Of a stretch of 5,291 nucleotides of DNA, positions 1-5,213 are shown piece by piece. The stretch's first letter is position 1, and each line of letters starts with the position of its first letter. Under the pieces are notes generated by a model. That model did no database searches. It was not told the DNA's origin and saw only the letters and a list, made by a program, of their open reading frames with translations. Source of the stretch: Pseudorhodobacter antarcticus (GTDB lineage: Bacteria > Pseudomonadota > Alphaproteobacteria > Rhodobacterales > Rhodobacteraceae). Both the position numbers and the translations under genes were made by a program. The DNA lies in the NCBI GenBank assembly GCA_945897655.1, contig CAMDHB010000252.1:1-5291 (forward strand). Direction: 5' to 3'.

Positions 1-1560
1 ATCAACCTGCGCTTTCACACCCGCCTCGGCCCGCGCCTTTTGAACGGTATCAAGCCGAAGTTCGATGCTTTGCTCGCCGCGCAAGATGGGGCGGGCGGCG
101 TCGGTCATCCGCAGCGCGCCAAATCGGTCGGGGTCGGGGCGCACCAGATCGCGGCCCATCATCTGGCGAAACACCGCACCCCAGGCCGGTTTGGACAAGT
201 CCTTGCCCACGGCAAACGTCGGCAGGGTGTTGTGGCCGCGTTCAATCACCTTCGGCGTGGCATTCCCGGTCAGAATATCAATCAGATGGCCCGCGCCAAA
301 GTATTCCCCGGTGCGCAGAATGGCGGAGAGCGCCTTGCGCACGGCATCGGTCGCGTCGAACACTAGCGCAGGGCGGTCGCACAGGTCACAATTGCCGCAG
401 GGGGACGAGGTTTCGTCGAAATAGCCCAGCAGAACCTGACGCCGACACCGCGTCGCCTCGGCCAGACCCAGCAGGGCGTTCAGGCGGGCATGGTCGGCCT
501 GTTTGCGGTCGGCCGGGGCGGCACCTTCGTCAATCTGGGACCGGCGCAGGCGGATGTCATCGGGGCCGTACAGGGTCAACGTCTCGGCTGGCAGACTGTC
601 GCGACCGGCGCGGCCGATTTCCTGATAGTAGCTTTCGATGGATTTTGGCAGATCGGCATGGGCAACCCAGCGGATATCGGGCTTGTCTATCCCCATGCCA
701 AAGGCGACCGTGGCCACCACGATCAGCCCGTCTTCCTGCTGAAACCGCATCTCGACTTGACGCCGTTCTTCAGGGTCCATCCCGGCGTGATAGTGGCAGG
801 CCGAATGCCGCGCCTCGCGCAGCGCTTGGGCCATCACCTCGGTCTTGGACCGGGTGGCGCAATAGACGATGCCCGATTGGCGGCGGCGGGCGGCGGCAAA
901 GGCCAGAATCTGATCGCGCGGCTTGTCCTTGACCGCAAAGGCCAGATGGATGTTGGGCCGGTCAAACCCGCGCAAGAACGTGTCAGGCTGCACCCCGGCA
1001 AACAGCCTCGTCACAATCTCGGCCCGCGTCTCCTCATCCGCCGTGGCGGTAAAGGCGGCCAGCGGCACGCCAAGGCTGCGGCGCAAATCGCCGATCTTTA
1101 GGTAATCGGGGCGGAAATCATGGCCCCACTGGCTGACGCAATGCGCCTCGTCCACGGCGATCATGGTCACACCGATGCGGCGCAGCATGGGCAGGGTGGC
1201 TGCGGCGGCCAGCCGTTCGGGCGCGATGTAGAGAAGGCGTAAGGTGCCACCATCCAGCGCCTGAAACACGGCTTCCGTCTCTTCCTCGGTGTTGCCGGAT
1301 GTCAGCGCCCCCGCCTCAACCCCCACCGCCTTCAACGCGCGGACCTGATCGCGCATCAGGGCGATCAGGGGCGAGATCACCACCGTCACGCCATCACGGC
1401 ACAGCGCAGGTAGTTGAAAACACAAGGATTTTCCACCACCCGTCGGCATGATGGCCAGCGTGTTGCGGCCCGCCAGAACGGCATCCACGATCTCTTCCTG
1501 ACCCGGCCGATAGTCGGCAAAGCCGAAGACCGTATGCAACAGGGCCCGGGGATCGTTCAT
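1..1560 (-). CDS. recQ: ATP-dependent DNA helicase RecQ (3' end cut off by window edge)
   Basis: A superfamily 2, 3'-to-5' DNA helicase that acts in recombination and in repair of stalled forks. The frame is open from 1560 to base 1 (520 codons) with no stop, so the C-terminus is outside the window. Visible motifs: motif 0 YRPGQ (residues 17-21), Walker A TGGGKS (40-45), motif Ia SPLIALMRDQV (63-73), DEAH box (137-140) followed by the RecQ aromatic-rich loop SQWGHDFRPDY (143-153), motif III FTATA (170-174), motif V ATVAFGMGIDKPD (283-295) and motif VI QEIGRAGRD (313-321). The zinc-binding cysteines of the RecQ-C-terminal region are at 372, 388, 391 and 394, and a winged-helix (RQC) region follows. 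An HRDC domain would lie beyond the edge. The start is ambiguous: an in-frame ATG at 1578 would add six residues, and neither start has a good ribosome-binding site. It lies downstream of yggT on the same strand and is probably co-transcribed with it. No defect is visible in the helicase core. Confidence 0.96.
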   Translation of the reverse strand, partial: MNDPRALLHTVFGFADYRPGQEEIVDAVLAGRNTLAIMPTGGGKSLCFQLPALCRDGVTVVISPLIALMRDQVRALKAVGVEAGALTSGNTEEETEAVFQALDGGTLRLLYIAPERLAAAATLPMLRRIGVTMIAVDEAHCVSQWGHDFRPDYLKIGDLRRSLGVPLAAFTATADEETRAEIVTRLFAGVQPDTFLRGFDRPNIHLAFAVKDKPRDQILAFAAARRRQSGIVYCATRSKTEVMAQALREARHSACHYHAGMDPEERRQVEMRFQQEDGLIVVATVAFGMGIDKPDIRWVAHADLPKSIESYYQEIGRAGRDSLPAETLTLYGPDDIRLRRSQIDEGAAPADRKQADHARLNALLGLAEATRCRRQVLLGYFDETSSPCGNCDLCDRPALVFDATDAVRKALSAILRTGEYFGAGHLIDILTGNATPKVIERGHNTLPTFAVGKDLSKPAWGAVFRQMMGRDLVRPDPDRFGALRMTDAARPILRGEQSIELRLDTVQKARAEAGVKAQVD

Positions 1561-1620
1561 ATTTTCATCAATTTGCATCCACCGACGTTAACCATCCAAG
1601 GTGAACGCCGGTTTAAGCCC

Positions 1621-1899
1621 CTAACGGAAGTTGTTCACGATCACAATGCGCAAGGCGATGATGCCGAAGAGCACGATCAGCGGCGCAAAGTCGATGCCGC
1701 CCGGGGTGGGTACATAGCGGCGGATGTGGGCGTAAAGCGGCTCCAACGTGCGCTGCAGGGCGTTCCAGATCTGATAGACAAGGGGTTGACGCAGGTTCAG
1801 GACCGAGAAGTTGATCAGCCACGACATGATCACATGGGCCAGAACAACCCACTGGGCAATATCCAGGGCAACAAGCAGAATTTGAGCCAGCGATGTCAT
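1621..1899 (-). CDS. yggT: YggT family integral membrane protein
   Basis: A 92-residue membrane protein of the YggT family (Ycf19/CCB3-like). Members are linked loosely to membrane-protein or cell-envelope biogenesis, and no biochemical activity is firmly assigned. It has two hydrophobic segments (about residues 5-29 and 71-88) flanking an amphipathic stretch. The family signature region is seen at 50-75: RTLEPLYAHIRRYVPTPGG, then IDFAP. The start at 1899 is chosen because GGAG sits 8 nt upstream on the minus strand and the family normally begins close to the first membrane helix. A longer frame back to 1962 adds an unrelated arginine-rich extension and is not favoured. The gene ends 60 bases before the recQ ATG on the same strand, with no obvious terminator between them, which suggests a yggT-recQ transcript. 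Confidence 0.9.
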   Translation of the reverse strand: MTSLAQILLVALDIAQWVVLAHVIMSWLINFSVLNLRQPLVYQIWNALQRTLEPLYAHIRRYVPTPGGIDFAPLIVLFGIIALRIVIVNNFR

Positions 1900-2020
1900 C
1901 TGTGTTCTCCGAAAGGCTGCGCACAGGTAATCGTTGCGGCGCAAAAGGGCAAGGACCCGCACCAGACTTGCTTAATCGCCCGACTTCGGGCTTGATCGCA
2001 AAAAAACCGAGGGACAGGGC
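1900..2020. promoter_or_regulatory. Divergent spacer between yggT and the UMF1 transporter gene
   Basis: Both genes must be transcribed outward from this 121-base spacer, so it should hold two promoters. I see no convincing -35/-10 pair on either strand. Two small inverted repeats are present: GCCCG-ACTT-CGGGC at 1978-1991 and TTGC-GGC-GCAA at 1934-1944. An A-tract lies at 2000-2006, followed by GAGGGACAGG, which is the ribosome-binding region of the plus-strand gene. The repeats could be operator half-sites or chance in GC-rich DNA. Confidence 0.4.
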
Positions 2021-3379
2021 ATGGCAACGCAGCGGCAACGGATCTGGGGCTGGTGGTTTTTCGACTGGGCCAGCCAGCCCTTCAACACTTTGTTGCTGAC
2101 CTTTGTTTTCGGCCCATATTTCGCCGAAGTGGCGACCGCGCATTACATGGCCAGCGGTCTGGATCAGGCTGCTTCGGGTGCGGCAGCACAGGCGTTCTGG
2201 GGGTGGGGGCAAACAGTGTCCGGCGTGATCATCGCGCTATTGGCCCCGATCCTGGGGGCCCTGGCGGATGGATCAGGACGCCGGATGGTCTGGATCTGGG
2301 TCTTTTCAGCCTTCTATGTGCTGGGATCTTGGATGCTGTGGTTCCTGATGCCCGATCAGCCCGATCTGACGCAGGCCCTGATCTGGTTCGGGCTTGGCCT
2401 GATCGGGATGGAGTTTGCGACGATCTTCACCAATTCCCTGATGCCCGATCTGGCGGGCGATGATGACATGGGCAAGGTTTCGGGGTCAGGCTTTGCCTTT
2501 GGCTATGTCGGCGGGATAGTGTCGCTGGTCATCATGTTGCTGTTATTGGCGGAAAATTCCGAAACAGGCAAAACCCTGATCGGCATCGACCCCCTGTTTG
2601 GGCTGAACGCCGAGGCTCGTGAGGGCACTCGGTCCGTCGGACCCCTGACCGCCGTTTGGTACATCATCTTCATGATCCCGTTTTTCATGTGGGTCCGCGA
2701 ACCTCCGGTCAAGAAACGCGTGCCAATCGGCCAGTCCTTGCGTGAGCTTTGGGCGCTGATCTTGTCCTTGAAAGACCGGCAAAGCCTGGGGGCGCACCTG
2801 CTCAGTTCGATGTTCTACCGTGATGCGCTGAATGCGCTTTACGGCTTTGGCGGCGTCTATGCCTCGGGCGTGCTGGGGTGGAGCATCACGCAGATTGGCT
2901 TGTTCGGCATTGCGGGGGCAATATCGGCGGCCTTCTTTGCCTGGTTGGGCGGCAAGATGGATTCGGCGCGGGGTCCGAAACCGGTGATCAACCTGTCGAT
3001 GTGGGTTCTGATCGTGGTGTGCATGGTCATCGCGGGTATGTCGCGGGATGACTTTTTCGGGATGCCCTTTGCCGCAGGATCGGCCCTGCCAGACCAGATT
3101 TTCTATGCCTGTGGCATTCTGATCGGGGCCGCCGGTGGCACGCTGCAATCGGCCAGCCGCACCATGATGGTGTTCCACACCACCCGCGAACGGTCGACCG
3201 AGGCGTTTGGCCTTTATGCCCTGTCCGGCAAGGCGACATCCTTTATCGCTCCCTTCAGCATCGCGTTGGTCACCACGCTCAGCGGATCGCAGCGCATGGG
3301 GATTGCGGTGCCACTGATTGCGCTATTCTTGGTGGGCATGGTCTTGTTGCGCTGGGTCAAGCCGATGGGGGAACGTTGA
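2021..3379 (+). CDS. MFS transporter, UMF1 / Atg22-like family
   Basis: A 452-residue polytopic inner-membrane protein of the Atg22/UMF1 branch of the major facilitator superfamily. Yeast Atg22 exports amino acids from the vacuole; the substrate of the bacterial members is not established. Evidence is the N-terminal signature WGWWFFDWASQPFNTLLLTF followed by FGPYF (residues 9-34), an MFS motif-A-like loop LGALADGSGRR (78-88), the conserved YRDALNALYGFGGVYA (266-281) and GKATSFIAP (403-411), and roughly 11-12 hydrophobic segments. Length is normal for the family (about 420-470). The ATG at 2021 has GAGGG at 2009-2013, 7 nt upstream. The stop codon lies 2 nt before the ATG of mepA, so the two genes are surely co-transcribed and perhaps translationally coupled. 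That neighbour suggests an envelope or peptidoglycan-related role, but this is inference from context only. Confidence 0.93.
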   Translation: MATQRQRIWGWWFFDWASQPFNTLLLTFVFGPYFAEVATAHYMASGLDQAASGAAAQAFWGWGQTVSGVIIALLAPILGALADGSGRRMVWIWVFSAFYVLGSWMLWFLMPDQPDLTQALIWFGLGLIGMEFATIFTNSLMPDLAGDDDMGKVSGSGFAFGYVGGIVSLVIMLLLLAENSETGKTLIGIDPLFGLNAEAREGTRSVGPLTAVWYIIFMIPFFMWVREPPVKKRVPIGQSLRELWALILSLKDRQSLGAHLLSSMFYRDALNALYGFGGVYASGVLGWSITQIGLFGIAGAISAAFFAWLGGKMDSARGPKPVINLSMWVLIVVCMVIAGMSRDDFFGMPFAAGSALPDQIFYACGILIGAAGGTLQSASRTMMVFHTTRERSTEAFGLYALSGKATSFIAPFSIALVTTLSGSQRMGIAVPLIALFLVGMVLLRWVKPMGER

Positions 3380-3381
3380 GG

Positions 3382-4266
3382 ATGTGGCGTCTGTTTGTCC
3401 TATTGGTTCTGGCCTTGGCCAATCCGGCTCTGTCCGAAACCACGGCCGCCACGCTGTTTGCCGCGCAGAAAGAGCCGTCTGCCCAGCGCCCGAGTGCCAT
3501 CGGCACTTATGCCAAGGGCTGTGCTGCGGGCAATGTCGAACTGCCGCAGGACGGGCCCACATGGCAGGCCATGCGCCTGTCGCGCCACCGCAACTTTGGC
3601 CAGCCCGTCACGATTGATTTCCTCAAGGACCTGTCGGCCTTTGCCGTAACCCAAGGCTGGGCGGGCCTGTATATCGGCGACATCGGCAACCCACGCGGCG
3701 GGCCGATGAACTCGGGCCATGCCAGTCACCAGATGGGGCTGGATGTGGACATCTGGCAACTGCCGGCAAACCGGCTGGACCTGAGCGCCGACGAAAGGGA
3801 GGAGTTGTCCTCGATTCCCGTCCGGTCGTCGGATCAACGCTCGGTCACCGAAAACTGGACGCCGGTGCATCAGGCGATCATGCGGCAGGCGGCCCTGGAC
3901 CCCCGGGTGGACCGCATCTTTGTTGCTGCCGCCGTCAAGATCGAGATGTGCAAGACCGCAACCGCCGCTGATACCGAATGGCTGCAAAAGATCCGCCCGG
4001 AAGGGGGGCACGACACCCATTTCCACGTTCGTCTGAAATGCCCGCGCGGATCCAACATGTGCCAGACCCAGACGCCGTCGGTTTCTGAACTGTCCAAGGG
4101 CGGCAATGGCTGTGATGAGACCTTGGCGTGGTGGGTGTCGGATGCCTATCTGAACCCCAAGCCGCCGAAAAACCCGCCGCCGCCCAAGCCGCGCAAGAAG
4201 AAATCGACCGAACTGCTGATGTCAGACCTGCCGCCGCAGTGCATGGGCGTTTTGCAGTCTGATTGA
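3382..4266 (+). CDS. mepA: Penicillin-insensitive murein endopeptidase MepA
   Basis: A periplasmic LAS-type (M74) zinc metallopeptidase that cleaves D-alanyl-meso-diaminopimelyl cross-links in peptidoglycan. The product has 294 residues. A signal peptide is evident (hydrophobic 4-13, likely cleavage after ANPALS, residue 18). The metal-site motif GHASHQMGLDVDI (112-124) supplies His116 and Asp123, and GGHDTHFHVRL (208-218) supplies His215 with His210 and His213; the ligand pattern is that of E. coli MepA. Six cysteines at 47, 190, 220, 227, 244 and 287 match the number and order of the three disulfides known in the E. coli enzyme. A Pro/Lys-rich linker (258-274) precedes the last cysteine. 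The ATG at 3382 is preferred because GGGGGAA (3367-3373) lies 8 nt upstream. The in-frame TTG at 3376 is too close to that site. The gene follows the UMF1 transporter by 2 nt. Confidence 0.95.
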   Translation: MWRLFVLLVLALANPALSETTAATLFAAQKEPSAQRPSAIGTYAKGCAAGNVELPQDGPTWQAMRLSRHRNFGQPVTIDFLKDLSAFAVTQGWAGLYIGDIGNPRGGPMNSGHASHQMGLDVDIWQLPANRLDLSADEREELSSIPVRSSDQRSVTENWTPVHQAIMRQAALDPRVDRIFVAAAVKIEMCKTATAADTEWLQKIRPEGGHDTHFHVRLKCPRGSNMCQTQTPSVSELSKGGNGCDETLAWWVSDAYLNPKPPKNPPPPKPRKKKSTELLMSDLPPQCMGVLQSD

Positions 4267-4278
4267 CAGGGTCCGCCT

Positions 4279-4311
4279 CGCGGTCTATGCCGCGCCGTCC
4301 CCATGGTGGGG
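4279..4311 (+). repeat. Two short hairpins between mepA and yhhQ
   Basis: Two perfect inverted repeats follow the mepA stop codon: CGCGG-TCTATG-CCGCG at 4279-4294 and CCCCA-TGG-TGGGG at 4299-4311. Neither is followed by a T-tract, so they do not look like an intrinsic terminator. They may protect the 3' end of the upstream message or be part of the structured 5' leader of yhhQ. Confidence 0.4.
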
Positions 4312-4313
4312 GC

Positions 4314-4346
4314 CAAGTCTCCGCGACCTTGTAAAAAACGGAAAAG
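4314..4346 (+). promoter_or_regulatory. Candidate class I preQ1 riboswitch controlling yhhQ
   Basis: The RNA can fold as a small H-type pseudoknot. Stem P1 is CAAG (4314-4317) with CTTG (4328-4331). The 10-nt loop TCTCCGCGAC (4318-4327) ends in AC, and the tail is T plus A6 (4332-4338). CGG (4339-4341) can then pair with CCG in the loop (4321-4323) to give P2. This is the layout of class I preQ1 aptamers: short P1, a loop ending in the ligand-reading C, an A-rich third strand, and P2 formed by bases right after the A-tract. P2 would bury GGAAAAG (4340-4346), the only Shine-Dalgarno-like sequence before the yhhQ ATG at 4351, so ligand binding should turn translation off. The downstream gene imports queuosine precursors, a known class I target. 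Weak points are the 4-bp P1 and the absence of any alignment. Confidence 0.55.
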
Positions 4347-4350
4347 AACC

Positions 4351-4971
4351 ATGAAACAGCTTCTTCCCGGCATTCTTGCCATGGCGGTCATCGTCGTGGC
4401 GTCCAACATCCTCGTCCAGCATCCGATGGGTGCTTACCTGACCTGGGGGGCGCTGACCTACCCCCTGTCCTTTCTGGTCAACGACATCGTGAACCGCCTG
4501 CATGGCGTCAGCGCCGCCCGAAAGGTTGTGCTTGTGGGGTTCGTGGTGGGTCTGATCTGTTCCGTCATTGGCACCCAAATCGTGGGCGAGTTTGGCCCGT
4601 TGGTCACCCTGCGCATCGCCATCGGTTCGGCGACGGCGTTTCTGGTTGCCCAATTTCTGGACATCACGATTTTTGACCGCCTGCGCCGCGCCGCATGGTG
4701 GCGCGCACCCTTGGTATCCACGTTGCTGGGATCATCCATAGACAGTGCGATTTTCTTCACCATCGCCTTTTCGATGACGCTCAGCTTTCTTGAACCGTCC
4801 AATTCTGTGGCATGGGCGTCTGAGAGCGGCGCGCTTTTGGGCATCGGCCCGCAGGTCCCGTTCTGGGTATCGCTGGCCGTGGCCGACTGGTGTGTCAAAT
4901 TGGCAATAGCTGTCTTCGGTCTGCTGCCATTCCGTCTGATTGTCGCCAAAATGACCGCACCGGTTGCGTAA
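4351..4971 (+). CDS. yhhQ: Queuosine precursor transporter, YhhQ / VUT family
   Basis: An inner-membrane transporter of the VUT family (COG1738, PF02592). E. coli YhhQ takes up queuosine precursors (preQ0/preQ1) that feed the Q modification of the tRNA wobble base. The product has 206 residues, close to the family norm of about 220, with about six membrane segments (roughly 5-23, 30-46, 58-78, 84-107, 121-145 and 170-193). Conserved blocks visible are YPLSFLVNDIVNRLHG (37-52), RIAIGSATAFLVAQFLDITIF (88-108, the last five residues carrying the family's D-I-T-I-F) and LGSSIDSAIFFTIAF (126-140). The ATG at 4351 is chosen because the preceding 16 codons back to 4303 (GTCs and lysines/arginines) are unlike the family and lie in the structured leader. 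The ribosome-binding site is weak (GGAAAAG), consistent with riboswitch control. It lies 84 bases after mepA and may be read from the same transcript. Confidence 0.92.
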   Translation: MKQLLPGILAMAVIVVASNILVQHPMGAYLTWGALTYPLSFLVNDIVNRLHGVSAARKVVLVGFVVGLICSVIGTQIVGEFGPLVTLRIAIGSATAFLVAQFLDITIFDRLRRAAWWRAPLVSTLLGSSIDSAIFFTIAFSMTLSFLEPSNSVAWASESGALLGIGPQVPFWVSLAVADWCVKLAIAVFGLLPFRLIVAKMTAPVA

Positions 4972-4977
4972 TACCTT

Positions 4978-4999
4978 TTGACAAACACAAAATCTGTGT
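4978..4999 (+). promoter_or_regulatory. Possible promoter: TTGACA -35 box with an adjacent inverted repeat
   Basis: A perfect TTGACA (4978-4983) begins 6 bases after the yhhQ stop. No good -10 is seen at 16-18 nt (around 5000-5007, CACCTTTC), so this is only half a promoter by sequence. An inverted repeat, ACACA-AAATC-TGTGT (4985-4999), follows directly and would lie in the spacer, where an operator could sit. If used, transcription would begin around 5012 and produce the leader element described downstream. Confidence 0.3.
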
Positions 5000-5026
5000 C
5001 ACCTTTCTCTTATCGGCAACCATTTT

Positions 5027-5043
5027 GAAAGGAGGTGATCCAG
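5027..5043 (+). promoter_or_regulatory. Extended Shine-Dalgarno fully complementary to the 16S rRNA 3' end
   Basis: GAAAGGAGGTGATCCAG is the exact reverse complement of the end of alphaproteobacterial 16S rRNA (CUGGAUCACCUCCUUUC). This allows 17 contiguous base pairs where a normal site uses 4-7. AGGAGG (5030-5035) is 7 nt from the GTG at 5043, which is ideal spacing, and the complementarity runs up to the first base of that start codon. The 16S sequence used is general knowledge of the class; this genome's own 16S is not in the window. Confidence 0.7.
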
Positions 5044-5099
5044 TGTCTAGAGTGATATTGGAGCGTGGTGTTGGGACAGTCGGAGGGATTGTTTTCTAG
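5043..5099 (+). CDS. Candidate 18-codon small ORF / leader peptide
   Basis: GTG start at 5043 and TAG at 5097-5099, encoding 18 residues (M/V-SRVILERGVGTVGGIVF). The case for translation is the exceptionally strong ribosome-binding site at perfect spacing. The peptide is rich in Gly (5) and Val, with one Glu and two Arg, and has no membrane helix or signal sequence. It has no run of a single amino acid such as classic attenuator peptides carry. Codons include ATA, TTG, ACA and GGA, which are rare in the neighbouring genes; this suggests that the nucleotide sequence, rather than efficient decoding, is under constraint. Alternatively the ORF is fortuitous and the region works as RNA. Confidence 0.4.
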   Translation: MSRVILERGVGTVGGIVF

Positions 5100-5170
5100 G
5101 GGCAGACCCCATGCAAAACAGACACCGATTGGATGATGCCTAACTGGCCCCATCTCCTTGGAACTCGGGA

Positions 5171-5202
5171 AGGGTCGCCGCACTCCGGCGACCCTTTCTC
5201 TA
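5171..5202 (+). terminator. Strong hairpin with T-rich tail just before arfB
   Basis: AGGGTCGCCG (5171-5180), loop CACTC, CGGCGACCCT (5186-5195) forms a perfect 10-bp stem, followed by TTCTCTATT. The stem can be extended by A5170-T5196, G5169-T5197 and G5168-C5198. The T-tract is interrupted, so termination may be partial. The plus strand is the likely direction because the minus strand has no T-tract after the hairpin. It ends only 18 bases before the arfB ATG, so it either ends the upstream RNA or acts as an attenuator. Confidence 0.65.
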
Positions 5203-5213
5203 TTGGAAATGCC

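Larger units (their letters stand above)
5012..5202 (+). ncRNA. Structured leader or small RNA between yhhQ and arfB, unknown family
   Basis: A transcript starting near 5012 and ending at the hairpin at 5171-5195 would be about 190 nt long. It would carry an extended ribosome-binding site (5027-5043), an 18-codon ORF (5043-5099) and a structured tail. In the tail GGGGC (5099-5103) can pair with GCCCC (5147-5151), or GGGG with the nearby CCCC (5107-5110) as a tetraloop hairpin; the two exclude each other. The base composition is less GC-rich than the genes around it. I do not recognise the family, and I do not see tmRNA, 6S or SRP RNA hallmarks. It could be a regulatory leader of arfB or an independent small RNA/micro-mRNA. 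Boundaries are estimates. Confidence 0.4.

Noticed and set aside
490..1101. A 203-residue plus-strand ORF and other plus-strand frames over 40-1101
   Set aside because: They lie antisense to an intact recQ frame with all helicase motifs. The predicted proteins are low-complexity and rich in Arg/Gly/His, typical of shadow frames in GC-rich DNA.
1978..1991. GCCCG-ACTT-CGGGC as an intrinsic terminator
   Set aside because: It lies between divergent genes where neither transcript should end, has a stem of only 5 bp and no T-tract after it on either strand.
1414..1995. A 193-residue plus-strand ORF across the recQ-yggT junction
   Set aside because: It is antisense to recQ and yggT, has no ribosome-binding site and no recognisable domain.
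2543..3178. A 211-residue minus-strand ORF inside the transporter gene, and a similar 208-residue one at 3400-4026
   Set aside because: Both are opposite to clearly recognisable proteins (UMF1 transporter, MepA) and have shadow-frame composition.
3376..3381. TTG at 3376 as the mepA start, overlapping the transporter stop
   Set aside because: The GGGGGAA ribosome-binding sequence is only 2 nt away from it but 8 nt from the ATG at 3382, and the ATG gives a normal signal peptide.
4890..5042. The longer 69-residue frame that ends with the 18-codon ORF
   Set aside because: The upstream part overlaps the 3' end of yhhQ in another frame and has no ribosome-binding site. Only the part after the strong site at 5027-5043 is supported.
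5027..5043. A remnant of a 16S rRNA gene on the minus strand
   Set aside because: Only 17 bases match. The sequence on either side is unlike the 16S 3' domain or a spacer, and a functional ribosome-binding site explains the match better.
5012..5202. tmRNA, 6S RNA or SRP RNA in the yhhQ-arfB spacer
   Set aside because: No tRNA-like acceptor domain, tag ending in LAA, large central bubble or SRP GGAA tetraloop context was seen.
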